Origin: Nitrospirota bacterium
GTDB lineage: Bacteria > Nitrospirota > Nitrospiria > Nitrospirales > Nitrospiraceae
Reading direction: 5' to 3'
Assembly: GCA_004296865.1 (NCBI GenBank)
Contig: SCVQ01000146.1
Location: forward strand, 1 to 5,741
Length of the DNA: 5,741 nt
Of the stretch, positions 1 to 5,741 are shown piece by piece. The notes below the pieces were generated by a model. The model was given only the letters and a program-made list of their open reading frames with translations, did not search any database and was not told the origin of the DNA. The translations under genes and the position numbers were made by a program. Every line of letters starts with the position of its first letter. Within the stretch, counting starts at the first letter, position 1.

Positions 1-662
1 CCCGCATCCTTCAAGGCGGCCTTCAAGGCCGCCAGACCGTCCTTCGCTCGCTCTTGCGCGATGAGCAAGCTTCCCAGCCGGATCAAGCTCTCTGAAAACC
101 CCGGCCGATCTTGCGCCTGTTGAAAGAGGGTTTTGGCTTGTTCGTACGCACTCTGGGCCTCCGCAGCCTTTCCCAGTGCTTCCGCGATGCGCCCCAAGGT
201 CATGAAGGATTTGGCACGGGGCACATCTTCCATCGCCACCAGCAGGGGCATGGATTCCTGCAGCGAGGCATAGGCCTCCGCATACCGTTCTTGCCGCTCC
301 TGTATCCGTCCGATCCGCACCAACGCGGTCGCCTCTCCGCGCTGATCCTTCTTGGTGCGGAAGACGGACAACGCACGCCGGTAATACGGCATGGCTTCGA
401 GGAGATGCCCCTGCACCTCATGCAGGTCGCCTATTTTGAGCAACTCATTCCCGTCGAGCGAGCGCGTCGACGCCGTGGGCACGATGTGGAAGGACCCGGT
501 GCCTCGTTGATCCGGCCGAGGATCAGCCGATCCGGAGCCGGTCGCCCGCACCGTGTCCTCACCGGACCGCATGATCGAGCGGGCTTCTGTGAAGGAGACC
601 GCCGGCGCGCTGAGACACAGCGCTATGAAGATCTTCATCACCCTATGCACGGGTCTCATCAT
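1..662 (-). CDS. Exported TPR-repeat protein, N-terminal part (cut by left window edge)
   Basis: The reading frame is open from the codon at 660-662 to the window edge, giving about 220 visible residues, and its upstream in-frame stop is at 684-686. The N-terminus has basic residues (MMRPVHRVMK) followed by a hydrophobic stretch (IFIALCLSAPAVS), which fits a Sec signal peptide. There is no proper lipobox because the lone Cys follows Leu. After a Ser/Gly/Thr-rich linker (about residues 28-70), TPR-like helical pairs run from about residue 72 to the edge. The recurring K/R/T-I/L-G positions at residues 78, 118, 157 and 197 are spaced 40, 39 and 40, with A-x-x-x-Y/L-x-x-A-L helices between them, as in 40-residue TPR_12-type repeats. 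The likely role is a periplasmic protein-interaction scaffold, but the partner is unknown. The start could be 662, 659 or 638; the ATG at 638 gives the more compact signal peptide, and none has an ideal ribosome binding site. It is divergent from lgt. Confidence 0.8.
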   Translation of the reverse strand, partial: MMRPVHRVMKIFIALCLSAPAVSFTEARSIMRSGEDTVRATGSGSADPRPDQRGTGSFHIVPTASTRSLDGNELLKIGDLHEVQGHLLEAMPYYRRALSVFRTKKDQRGEATALVRIGRIQERQERYAEAYASLQESMPLLVAMEDVPRAKSFMTLGRIAEALGKAAEAQSAYEQAKTLFQQAQDRPGFSESLIRLGSLLIAQERAKDGLAALKAALKDA

Positions 663-701
663 ACATCCGGAGCGCAGCCTGCGCTAGAAAATCCGCACGG
701 C

Positions 702-730
702 TTGCAAATAGGACACCGGGTGCTTACTAT
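702..730 (+). promoter_or_regulatory. Candidate sigma70-type promoter for lgt
   Basis: TTGCAA (702-707) and TACTAT (725-730) are separated by 17 bases, each matching the consensus hexamer at 4 of 6 positions. Transcription would start near 737, giving a leader of about 50 bases. This also argues against the in-frame ATG at 729 being the lgt start, since it would lie upstream of the transcript. The call rests on sequence likeness only. Confidence 0.4.
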
Positions 731-770
731 GACCGACCATGGTTTCATCGACGCTCGGCGCGAACAACAC

Positions 771-777
771 AAGAGGG
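771..777 (+). promoter_or_regulatory. Ribosome binding site deciding the lgt start
   Basis: AAGAGGG lies 11 bases before the ATG at 789, at the long end of normal spacing. The other in-frame candidates are ATG 729, which lies upstream of this site, and ATG 801, which is 23 bases away. The site therefore favours 789. Confidence 0.5.
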
Positions 778-788
778 ACTACGACCCG

Positions 789-1589
789 ATGACTCCCTTT
801 ATGATTCCCTATCCGAACATTGATCCGGCCTTTCTCCGCCTCGGCCCTCTCCAGCTACGGTGGTACGGCCTCATGTACCTGCTCGGCCTGACCGCAGCCT
901 ACTTCGTGATCAAGCGCCGCACCGTGGCCAGGCAGATCGCCTTCTCGACCGAACAGATCTACGACATGATCGTCTATGCGGCAGTGGGGGTCTTTGCGGG
1001 AGGCCGGCTGGGTTACACCCTGTTCTATAACTTGCCCTACTACCTCGAACACCCGGCCAAGATTATCGCGGTCTGGGAAGGAGGCATGTCGTTTCACGGG
1101 GGCCTGCTGGGCGTGATCGTCGCGCTCACGATATTTAGCCGCCGCCGAGGAGTCCCGGCCTACACAGTGGCCGATCTGGCTGCCGCCGCCACGCCGATCG
1201 GATTGGGGCTGGGGCGCATCGGGAACTTCATCAACGGGGAGCTCTACGGCCGTCCCACCGACGTGGACTGGTGCATGGTGTTTCCCGGCGCCGGTCCGGA
1301 ATGCCGCCACCCGTCGCAGTTGTATGAAGCGGGGCTCGAAGGCGGACTGCTGTTTCTCGCTCTCTGGCTCATCGGCCGCCGGCCGACGCCGCCCGGCACG
1401 ATCTTCTGGAGCTTCATCACCGGCTACGGCCTCTGCCGAATGGTGGTGGAATTCTTCCGCGAGCCGGACTTCCACTTGGGGTTCATCCTGGGCCCCTTTT
1501 CCATGGGGCAAGTGCTCAGCGCCCCGATGGTCCTGCTCGGCGCCTGCATGCTCGCATGGGGATATCGGAATACGGGGCAGCCGAGATGA
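789..1589 (+). CDS. lgt: Phosphatidylglycerol--prolipoprotein diacylglyceryl transferase
   Basis: Lgt is an inner-membrane enzyme that moves the diacylglyceryl group of phosphatidylglycerol onto the lipobox cysteine of prolipoproteins, the first step of lipoprotein maturation. The 266-residue product covers the usual family length. The N-terminus (PYPNIDPAF, then RWYGLMY at 24-30) is typical. GGRLGY (71-76) and the signature GMSFHGG (99-105) follow. GLGRIGNFINGELYGR (140-155) is the Lgt family signature, and then come RHPSQLYE (173-180), YGLCRMVVEFFREPD (213-227) and SMGQ (238-241). H103 and R143 align by family knowledge with E. coli H103 and R143, and R217/E221 with the essential R239/E243 region. 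Hydrophobic stretches around 28-41, 60-70, 105-116, 187-195 and 242-258 fit a multi-spanning membrane protein. The frame stays open upstream to 111, but that part is antisense to the TPR gene and is not Lgt-like. A lipoprotein substrate is encoded at 3265-3684. Confidence 0.97.
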   Translation: MTPFMIPYPNIDPAFLRLGPLQLRWYGLMYLLGLTAAYFVIKRRTVARQIAFSTEQIYDMIVYAAVGVFAGGRLGYTLFYNLPYYLEHPAKIIAVWEGGMSFHGGLLGVIVALTIFSRRRGVPAYTVADLAAAATPIGLGLGRIGNFINGELYGRPTDVDWCMVFPGAGPECRHPSQLYEAGLEGGLLFLALWLIGRRPTPPGTIFWSFITGYGLCRMVVEFFREPDFHLGFILGPFSMGQVLSAPMVLLGACMLAWGYRNTGQPR

Positions 1590-1652
1590 CCTCCATGCTC
1601 GCGCAACGCGCGGCCTCGGAAGGCCCTCGTTGGACGCGCGCAGTCGAGGTCA
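1587..1652. other. Nested inverted repeat beginning on the lgt stop codon
   Basis: TGACCTC (1587-1593) pairs with GAGGTCA (1646-1652), CAACG (1604-1608) with CGTTG (1628-1632), and GGCCT (1612-1616) with AGGCC (1621-1625) around a CGGA tetraloop. The TGA of lgt is part of the outer arm. No T-run follows directly, so this is better described as a 3' stabilising or pausing hairpin than as a complete intrinsic terminator. Confidence 0.45.
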
Positions 1653-1654
1653 CC

Positions 1655-1710
1655 CCGGCCGCCCCATAAAATTTGGTGTGTAAAATGTGGTGGTACGGCC
1701 GGTTGTTTTA
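1655..1710 (+). terminator. Possible intrinsic terminator downstream of lgt
   Basis: CCGGCCG (1655-1661) and CGGCCGG (1696-1702) form a 7-bp GC-only stem followed at once by TTGTTTTA (1703-1710). The loop is long (34 bases), with a weak inner ATTT/AAAT pairing (1671-1674 with 1683-1686). The long loop is the main reason for doubt. Together with the preceding hairpin it would separate lgt transcription from the next gene. Confidence 0.4.
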
Positions 1711-1736
1711 CTAAGCCAGCCGCATCCTATACATCT

Positions 1737-2693
1737 ATGCCAGTAACCCCTCCTGAGCCCGGCGATTCTTTTCTTCTATTCCGTGCCCTCCCCTATGACT
1801 TCGACGCGGATTTACCGCTGACTCTTGGCCCGAACGTCTATCTTGATTCTACCCCTCAGAGCACGCTCGATTCGGTTGATCCTCCTGCATTGGCTGATTA
1901 CGTTCTTCCCGGATACAACTTGCCAGGCCTAGGACTCACAAACTGTTGCTTGCGATGCCCCGCTACTGAGCCTCGACCCGCTGACCTAGAGCCTAGCGAC
2001 TTTTTCTTCAATTCCATAGCAGCCCTTCGGCTTCATGCACCACTACCGATTAAAATAGCTGGACAATTCAAACTCGGCCCCAATGACGACTTAATTCAGA
2101 ATCCATCACTGTACCAGCTTACGTCAGTGTGGCAGCCTGAGCAAAACGCGCGTTATACAAGCGAGGACATTCACATGGCCCATGAAATTGCAGGTCGATT
2201 GCTTCACGTTGCACAAAATAGCTATCGCAGACTCAATAGCGCTGTCGTACTCTTTGCCCAAGTTACTTGCGGTCATTCAAAATCTCTGCAAATGGCTTAT
2301 TTAGCGCTATTTGCTGCGCTCGACAGCCTCTTCGTGCCTCAGGGAAACAAGGCAAAGACTCTTTCGCGCAGAGCAACCAACTTTTTGTCGCACTTGACGT
2401 TCCCCGGTTCACTGAATGATTGGCTCCAAAGGGAATACGCGACAGGCAGAAACGACCTTGCCCATGGCGTTCAAGATGTAGTGCCGTGGACAAGAACTCG
2501 GCACTCTCGTGCAGAAGCATTCGGACGGCTACATGAAATAACAAGGTTGTGCATCCTTGGCTTCATTTCCCTCGACAACTCCGGATTAGCACTTCACTCA
2601 GCGAGCACGGGTCAGCACCTGCAACATTTCCTGGACGCTCTCGATCCTGCATCAGGAGGATTTATTGACGGCCAGCGATTTTGGTGTGACTAA
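1737..2693 (+). CDS. Uncharacterised protein with a candidate Apea-like HEPN ribonuclease domain
   Basis: The 318-residue product is not one I recognise by name. The N-terminal half (1-145) has no motif I can assign; a small Cys cluster NCCLRC lies around residues 63-68. From about residue 150 it is helical. MAYLALFAALDSLF (186-199) resembles the conserved L-x-x-LE-x-L helix of Apea-like HEPN domains, with D196 in the acidic position. A basic segment (KAKTLSRRATNFL, 205-217) follows, then REYATGRNDLAHG (232-244). This contains R238-N-D-L-A-H243, the R-x4-H motif with a polar residue after Arg that marks HEPN RNases. Family knowledge suggests RNA cleavage; a single-gene defence or stress role is only inference. 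No nucleotidyltransferase partner is adjacent. GC is lower than in neighbours: 28 of 60 bases in 2161-2220 against 40 of 60 in lgt 1201-1260. No Shine-Dalgarno sequence precedes ATG 1737, and the next in-frame ATG is codon 147. A TATACA at 1728-1733 hints at a leaderless message. The CDS call is firm and the HEPN call moderate. Confidence 0.8.
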   Translation: MPVTPPEPGDSFLLFRALPYDFDADLPLTLGPNVYLDSTPQSTLDSVDPPALADYVLPGYNLPGLGLTNCCLRCPATEPRPADLEPSDFFFNSIAALRLHAPLPIKIAGQFKLGPNDDLIQNPSLYQLTSVWQPEQNARYTSEDIHMAHEIAGRLLHVAQNSYRRLNSAVVLFAQVTCGHSKSLQMAYLALFAALDSLFVPQGNKAKTLSRRATNFLSHLTFPGSLNDWLQREYATGRNDLAHGVQDVVPWTRTRHSRAEAFGRLHEITRLCILGFISLDNSGLALHSASTGQHLQHFLDALDPASGGFIDGQRFWCD

Positions 2694-2739
2694 ATCTACG
2701 CCGATCGAGCGGAGATATGGCCGGAAGTAAACAGCCTCA

Positions 2740-2864
2740 CAGGATGCTCAAAAAGGTCATCCAGCAAGGCCGCAGGGAAGCTCGGGCCCCGAGGCGTACT
2801 TTTGCAGTACGTTGAGGGGAACGGGCGACCGAGAACGCCGCTGGGGGCCTTTTTCAGCATCCTG
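2740..2864. repeat. Imperfect palindromic element, MITE/REP-like, possible bidirectional terminator
   Basis: The ends are inverted repeats. CAGGATGCTCAAAAAGG (2740-2756) matches the reverse complement of CCTTTTTCAGCATCCTG (2848-2864) at 16 of 17 positions. Inside, CCAGC (2761-2765) pairs with GCTGG (2840-2844). CTCGGGCCCCGAG (2781-2793) is near-palindromic, and CGTAC/GTACG (2795-2799, 2807-2811) forms a small hairpin. Both strands end the stem in CCTTTTT, so the element could terminate the two convergent transcripts. I recall similar elements scattered in Nitrospira genomes, but cannot check copies here. No transposase is encoded. The short reading frames across it are not convincing genes. 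Confidence 0.7.
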
Positions 2865-3257
2865 CTAATACGGCATTTCGTCGTCATCAAGCCCGAAGTG
2901 ATGGCCGATCTCGTGGACGACGGTATCCCGCACCTCCTGAATGACTGCTTCCGGTGTCGGACAGAGCCGCAGAATCGGCCCCCGATAGATCGAAATGCGA
3001 GCCGGCAGTTGCCCGCCGGGGTTGAAGAAGGATTCCTCATCCATCGCGTGGCCTGAATACAGGCCGAGCAGATCATCCTCCGACGCCAGCCCCAGCTCAT
3101 CCAGCACCTCTCGCGACGGCTCCGCTTCCACGACCACGGAAACGTTGTCCAGCAACTTCCTGTACTGGTCCGGCAACCCCCCGACAGCCTCTCGCACCAA
3201 TCGCTCGAAAGCTTCGGGTGTGAGGGGGACTGTACGGGGACGATTTCGGCGAGGCAT
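2865..3257 (-). CDS. Zincin-like metallopeptidase, small Zincin_1-type
   Basis: A 130-residue probable zinc-dependent peptidase. Near its C-terminus it has H115-E-I-G-H119-H-F-G122-L-D-D125, an extended HExxHxxGxxD signature. H115, H119 and D125 are the expected metal ligands and E116 the general base. The N-terminal part (FERLVREAVGGLP at about 18-30, then a VSVVVEAEPS strand at about 39-48) and the central GLYSG, with a strand ISIYRGPILR leading to VVHEIGHH, match the compact layout of the Zincin_1 (PF06262-like) family. There is no signal peptide, so it is probably cytoplasmic; the substrate is unknown. The ATG at 3257 has GAGGG four bases upstream, overlapping the TGA stop of the preceding lipoprotein gene, which suggests translational coupling. 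The protein stops only five residues after D125, and its stop codon directly abuts the palindromic repeat. The short tail may be natural or shaped by the repeat. Confidence 0.88.
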   Translation of the reverse strand: MPRRNRPRTVPLTPEAFERLVREAVGGLPDQYRKLLDNVSVVVEAEPSREVLDELGLASEDDLLGLYSGHAMDEESFFNPGGQLPARISIYRGPILRLCPTPEAVIQEVRDTVVHEIGHHFGLDDDEMPY

Positions 3258-3264
3258 CGTGCCC

Positions 3265-3684
3265 TCAGCGCGGTTTCGGGGTCAGAAAATTATCGTCCAG
3301 TTTCGGGTCGATCAAAATCTTCCCGTGCTTGCGAAGCGGGGGAGAATTCCAGATCACCGCATGTCCCGGCGCCAAGTCTGCGGCTTCGATGTAATGGCGT
3401 TTCGCCGCAGTGCGGTCGCCGAGTTCATCCAACACGAGCGCCAGGTTGTAATGGGCTTCGGCCAGGGATGGTTGCGCCTTGATGGCCGCTTCGTACTGGG
3501 CTTTGGCTGGCTCCCACTGGCGCACGACAAACAACCGATTGCCCTCTTCCATGGCCGCCGCGGCTGCCGGGAGCGTCCCGGCTGGAGATCGAAGCGTCCG
3601 CACCAGGTCCGGCTTCGACGTGGGCTGTGCCGCACAGCCGATCAAGACGACTCCCATCAAGAGCACGAATACAGTCTGTTTCAT
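3265..3684 (-). CDS. Small TPR-containing lipoprotein
   Basis: A 139-residue product with a lipoprotein signal peptide: MKQ, a hydrophobic core VFVLLMGVV, and the lipobox L14-I-G-C17, followed by AAQPTSKPD. C17 would be diacylated by Lgt and become the mature N-terminus. Residue +2 is Ala rather than Asp, so by the enterobacterial rule it would go to the outer membrane, though that rule may not hold here. Residues about 45-110 carry roughly two TPR units: GNRLFVVRQWEPAKAQYEAA, then AHYNLALVLDELGDRTAAKRHY. An Ala-rich linker precedes them and a short basic, Pro-containing tail follows. The likely role is a periplasm-facing protein-binding lipoprotein; the partner is unknown. It lies 18 bases after the helicase gene and seven bases before the zincin gene, in one apparent operon. 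Confidence 0.88.
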   Translation of the reverse strand: MKQTVFVLLMGVVLIGCAAQPTSKPDLVRTLRSPAGTLPAAAAAMEEGNRLFVVRQWEPAKAQYEAAIKAQPSLAEAHYNLALVLDELGDRTAAKRHYIEAADLAPGHAVIWNSPPLRKHGKILIDPKLDDNFLTPKPR

Positions 3685-3692
3685 CCGCTCCT

Positions 3693-3697
3693 CCTCC
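3693..3697 (-). promoter_or_regulatory. Shine-Dalgarno site of the lipoprotein gene
   Basis: On the minus strand GGAGG stands eight bases before the ATG at 3684, within a purine run GGGAGGAGGAG. It is the strongest ribosome binding site in the window. It lies in the 18-base gap after the upstream helicase stop at 3703-3705, supporting internal translation of a shared mRNA. Confidence 0.7.
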
Positions 3698-3702
3698 CGG
3701 TT

Positions 3703-5741
3703 CTAGACTTGCACGGCTCTCCCGTTTCGCAAAAAGAGAAACTGAACGCCGACCGACTTTGCGCCCACACTACGGGCCACCGCCTCGCGATAGACCTGCG
3801 CCTGAATCCGATACCCGGCCGCCCGCGCCTCCAGTTCCTCGTCCGCGACCCGGTCGGTCTTATAGTCGGCGATCCAGACCCGTCCGTCAAGACGGTACAC
3901 CAGATCGATCACCCCTTCCATGATACAAGGCTGGGACCATCGCGCTGCGGGCTGGCCCTTACCGCCCTCCCACGGCATGGCGAAAGGCACCTCGCGTCCG
4001 AGAATCGTCGCGCGTCGAAGCTCGGCATAGGATGGAGAAGCGGTGAACGTCTCGAAGAGGCCGCGCAACTCTGCCTCGACCTGCTCCACATCCACCGTGG
4101 CATGCGATTCCAGCGACAGCCCCTTCCGACACAGCTCCGCCACACGTGCGTGCAGCTTCCCCACGTCGTCGGTGAAATCCCACCCCTCCAGCACGCGGTG
4201 CGCCAGGATGCCGACCAGCCGGGCTGTCTCAGCGTCCGCCGTCGCATGAGAGGCCCCCGCTGAAGACACCATTCCACGGCTCTTCGTCGTCGCCTCTTCC
4301 AACGCCGTCGGGCTCATGAAGAGTCGGGTTTGTTTGGCCGCCTGCCACCGCTCCACCCGCTCATTCCAGCGAGGCAGGAATGCGCCCAGATCGCCGTCGG
4401 CTTCTCGCCACCGTGGCTCCGTCACGCCCACACGCGGCGCGACATCGCGCCCCGGAACAACCTGGATCGGGACCTCGACCTCCCCCAACCGAATCGTGGA
4501 CGTTTCGATCGCGGCAAGGTCGAGGTCCATCGCCTCGGCGACGCGCGACAGAAAACTTTCACCACCCCGGCTCTTTGCCGGCAGACCGGCCGACAGGACC
4601 AACCGTCGCTTGGCCCGCGTCATCGCCACGTAGAGTACCCGCGCCTGCTCGGCCCGCTGGCGTTGCGCCAGCTTGTGGCCGACGTAGACTCCGCCGGCTG
4701 TCTGCAGATCCCCGACCCGTAGCCCCACGATCCCCGTGGACCAATCATGTTGCACCAAGATGCGCGACTCTCTTCGGTCGGTCCCCCGATGTATCCCGGC
4801 AAGGATCACCATCGGGAACTCCAACCCCTTGGCTTTGTGAATGCTGAGCAGCCGCACCGCCCCCTGCTGTTCGCGATCCTCCAACCCCTCCTCAGCCAGC
4901 GGACTTTCCGTTTCGTCCGGCGGCTCCAACGCGCGACTCGTCAACTCGGCGATCAAGCCCGGGAGCGTCACGTCCGGACGCGATGCAAACTGGGCCACGA
5001 TGTCGCGCAGCTTCAGGAGATTGGCCACCGCCTGCTCGTGGTCCATCGAGGCCGCCGCCAGTTCCAAAAGCGGAGCCTTGCTCAGCACCACATCCATCAC
5101 ATCGGGAAGCGGGACGATGGGAAGCTCCCGGTGCAATTCCGCGATGAGAGCATAGAGCGGCGCCACCGAGACCGCGTTCCCGGCCTCCACGCTTACGATC
5201 CGGCGGTAGTCCAGCAATCCCTCGCGAGCGAGCGCCTCGATTCCACTATCGGAGAGCCCTCCCAACGACGAGCGGAGCACCCCGACCAATGCCAGGGCAT
5301 CGTGGGGATTGACTGCGGCACGCAGAAGGTTGACGGCGTCAATAATCTCCTGCCGCTCGTAAAAATGCTTCTCGCCCTCCGTAAGGCACGGGATGTCATA
5401 GCGCCGGAGCGCCTCCAGGTAGTCCCGAGCCTTGGTGAGAGTCCGCAACAGGATTGCCACGTGCCGGGGTTTGATCTTGGTTGGAACGTCGCGTTCCCTG
5501 ATTTCCTCCCGATCAAGCACCTCTTCGCGCAGCCATCGCGCCAATTCCTCCGCTTCGGCCCGGCTGGCGGCATCCGCATCCGCATCCGGCTCCTGTGGCC
5601 GGACCAGCCGCAGTTCGAGCCGTTCGGCTGACAGCGGCGGCGCATCGGCGTGGACGGCCAAGAGCGGATCGTTCTTCGGCTGCAGGCCTTTGATCGGTTC
5701 CTGTGGAAAGACCCGCGCGAATACCGCGTTGATCGGCGACA
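3703..5741 (-). CDS. addA: AddA/RecB-type UvrD helicase with C-terminal RecB-family nuclease, C-terminal part (cut by right edge)
   Basis: An ATP-dependent helicase-nuclease subunit that, by family knowledge, resects double-strand DNA ends for recombination with a partner such as AddB. About 678 residues are visible; the N-terminal helicase part with the Walker motifs lies beyond the edge. The fragment opens with INAVFARVF, typical of the segment after NYRS in UvrD-like enzymes. Numbering from the first visible codon (5737-5739), later helicase motifs are HKAKGLEF (301-308, at 4816-4839) and VAMTRAKRR (MTRAK at 373-377, near 4609-4623). The RecB-type nuclease follows: H514 in LAHRVLE, D612 in GVID, D625-Y-K627 in ADYKTD, and Q646-x3-Y650. 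All catalytic positions are present, so the nuclease looks active. A TTG at 5659-5661 is an in-frame internal codon, not the start, since the frame and homology continue upstream. RecB and AddA share this layout; AddA fits better without a RecC or RecD in view, but that is not decisive. It is the first visible gene of the operon. Confidence 0.92.
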   Translation of the reverse strand, partial: SPINAVFARVFPQEPIKGLQPKNDPLLAVHADAPPLSAERLELRLVRPQEPDADADAASRAEAEELARWLREEVLDREEIRERDVPTKIKPRHVAILLRTLTKARDYLEALRRYDIPCLTEGEKHFYERQEIIDAVNLLRAAVNPHDALALVGVLRSSLGGLSDSGIEALAREGLLDYRRIVSVEAGNAVSVAPLYALIAELHRELPIVPLPDVMDVVLSKAPLLELAAASMDHEQAVANLLKLRDIVAQFASRPDVTLPGLIAELTSRALEPPDETESPLAEEGLEDREQQGAVRLLSIHKAKGLEFPMVILAGIHRGTDRRESRILVQHDWSTGIVGLRVGDLQTAGGVYVGHKLAQRQRAEQARVLYVAMTRAKRRLVLSAGLPAKSRGGESFLSRVAEAMDLDLAAIETSTIRLGEVEVPIQVVPGRDVAPRVGVTEPRWREADGDLGAFLPRWNERVERWQAAKQTRLFMSPTALEEATTKSRGMVSSAGASHATADAETARLVGILAHRVLEGWDFTDDVGKLHARVAELCRKGLSLESHATVDVEQVEAELRGLFETFTASPSYAELRRATILGREVPFAMPWEGGKGQPAARWSQPCIMEGVIDLVYRLDGRVWIADYKTDRVADEELEARAAGYRIQAQVYREAVARSVGAKSVGVQFLFLRNGRAVQV

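Noticed and set aside
111..788. Open frame extending lgt upstream by 226 codons
   Set aside because: It is antisense to the TPR gene, lacks Lgt similarity, and precedes the promoter and ribosome binding site candidates. It is open only because of high GC.
729..788. ATG at 729 as the lgt start
   Set aside because: It would sit in the -10 element of the candidate promoter, and family members normally begin shortly before the PYP-x-I-D-P segment.
855..1511. 218-codon minus-strand open frame opposite lgt
   Set aside because: It is a shadow of lgt. The product has no recognisable domain, while the plus frame carries every Lgt motif.
1613..1666. tRNA 3'-end-like stretch ending in GCCCCA, as an integration site
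   Set aside because: The expected T-loop sequence and the acceptor and T-stem pairings could not be formed, so it is only a GC-rich hairpin region.
1737..2693. Two-gene HEPN-MNT toxin-antitoxin module
   Set aside because: No nucleotidyltransferase gene lies next to the HEPN-like gene; its neighbours are lgt and a convergent operon.
2696..3100. 134-codon minus-strand open frame across the repeat and into the zincin gene
   Set aside because: Its first two thirds overlap the zincin gene in another frame, and the rest is the palindromic repeat read through, so it has no independent support.
2995..4263. 422-codon plus-strand open frame
   Set aside because: It is antisense to the zincin, lipoprotein and helicase genes, all of which have clear motifs. 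The product has an Arg/Pro/Gly-rich composition typical of GC-rich shadow frames.
4747..5631. 294-codon plus-strand open frame
   Set aside because: It is antisense to the helicase domain, with His/Arg/Gln-rich shadow composition and no motif.
5659..5661. TTG as the start of the helicase gene
   Set aside because: The frame stays open to the window edge, and the upstream residues INAVFARVF match UvrD-family sequence, so the gene continues outside the window.

Overview
This is a GC-rich bacterial chromosome fragment with six protein-coding genes, two of them cut by the window edges. Gene content and style (a GC-rich lgt, an AddA-type helicase-nuclease, small TPR proteins, a Zincin_1-type mini-protease, and a dispersed-looking hairpin repeat with CAGGATGCTGAAAAAGG ends) remind me of Nitrospira or a related Nitrospirota lineage. 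That assignment is inferred from memory and not proven by any marker here.

Layout. Positions 1-662 (minus) hold the N-terminal part of an exported TPR-repeat protein that runs off the left edge. A 126-base divergent spacer carries a plausible sigma70-type promoter (702-730) and ribosome binding site for lgt (789-1589, plus), the prolipoprotein diacylglyceryl transferase, which has all its signature residues. Two hairpins follow lgt (1587-1652 and 1655-1710), the second ending in a T-rich run. Next comes a compositionally different gene (1737-2693, plus) with lower GC and no visible ribosome binding site. Its C-terminal half looks like an Apea-type HEPN domain with an R-x4-H ribonuclease motif. 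A 125-base imperfect palindrome (2740-2864) then separates it from a convergent minus-strand operon.

The minus-strand operon reads, in transcription order: the C-terminal part of an AddA/RecB-type UvrD helicase-nuclease (5741-3703), a small TPR lipoprotein (3684-3265) and a zincin-like metallopeptidase (3257-2865). Spacings are 18 and 7 bases, so the three are probably co-transcribed. Lgt would modify the lipoprotein's lipobox cysteine, but that is a housekeeping link and does not imply a shared system.

The most interesting item is the orphan HEPN-like gene. It is a lone, low-GC candidate RNase between a terminator-like hairpin and a palindromic repeat, with a shared 9-base word at both ends. 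It could be a single-gene defence or stress RNase acquired by transfer. This is a hypothesis: no nucleotidyltransferase antitoxin partner or known defence gene is visible beside it.
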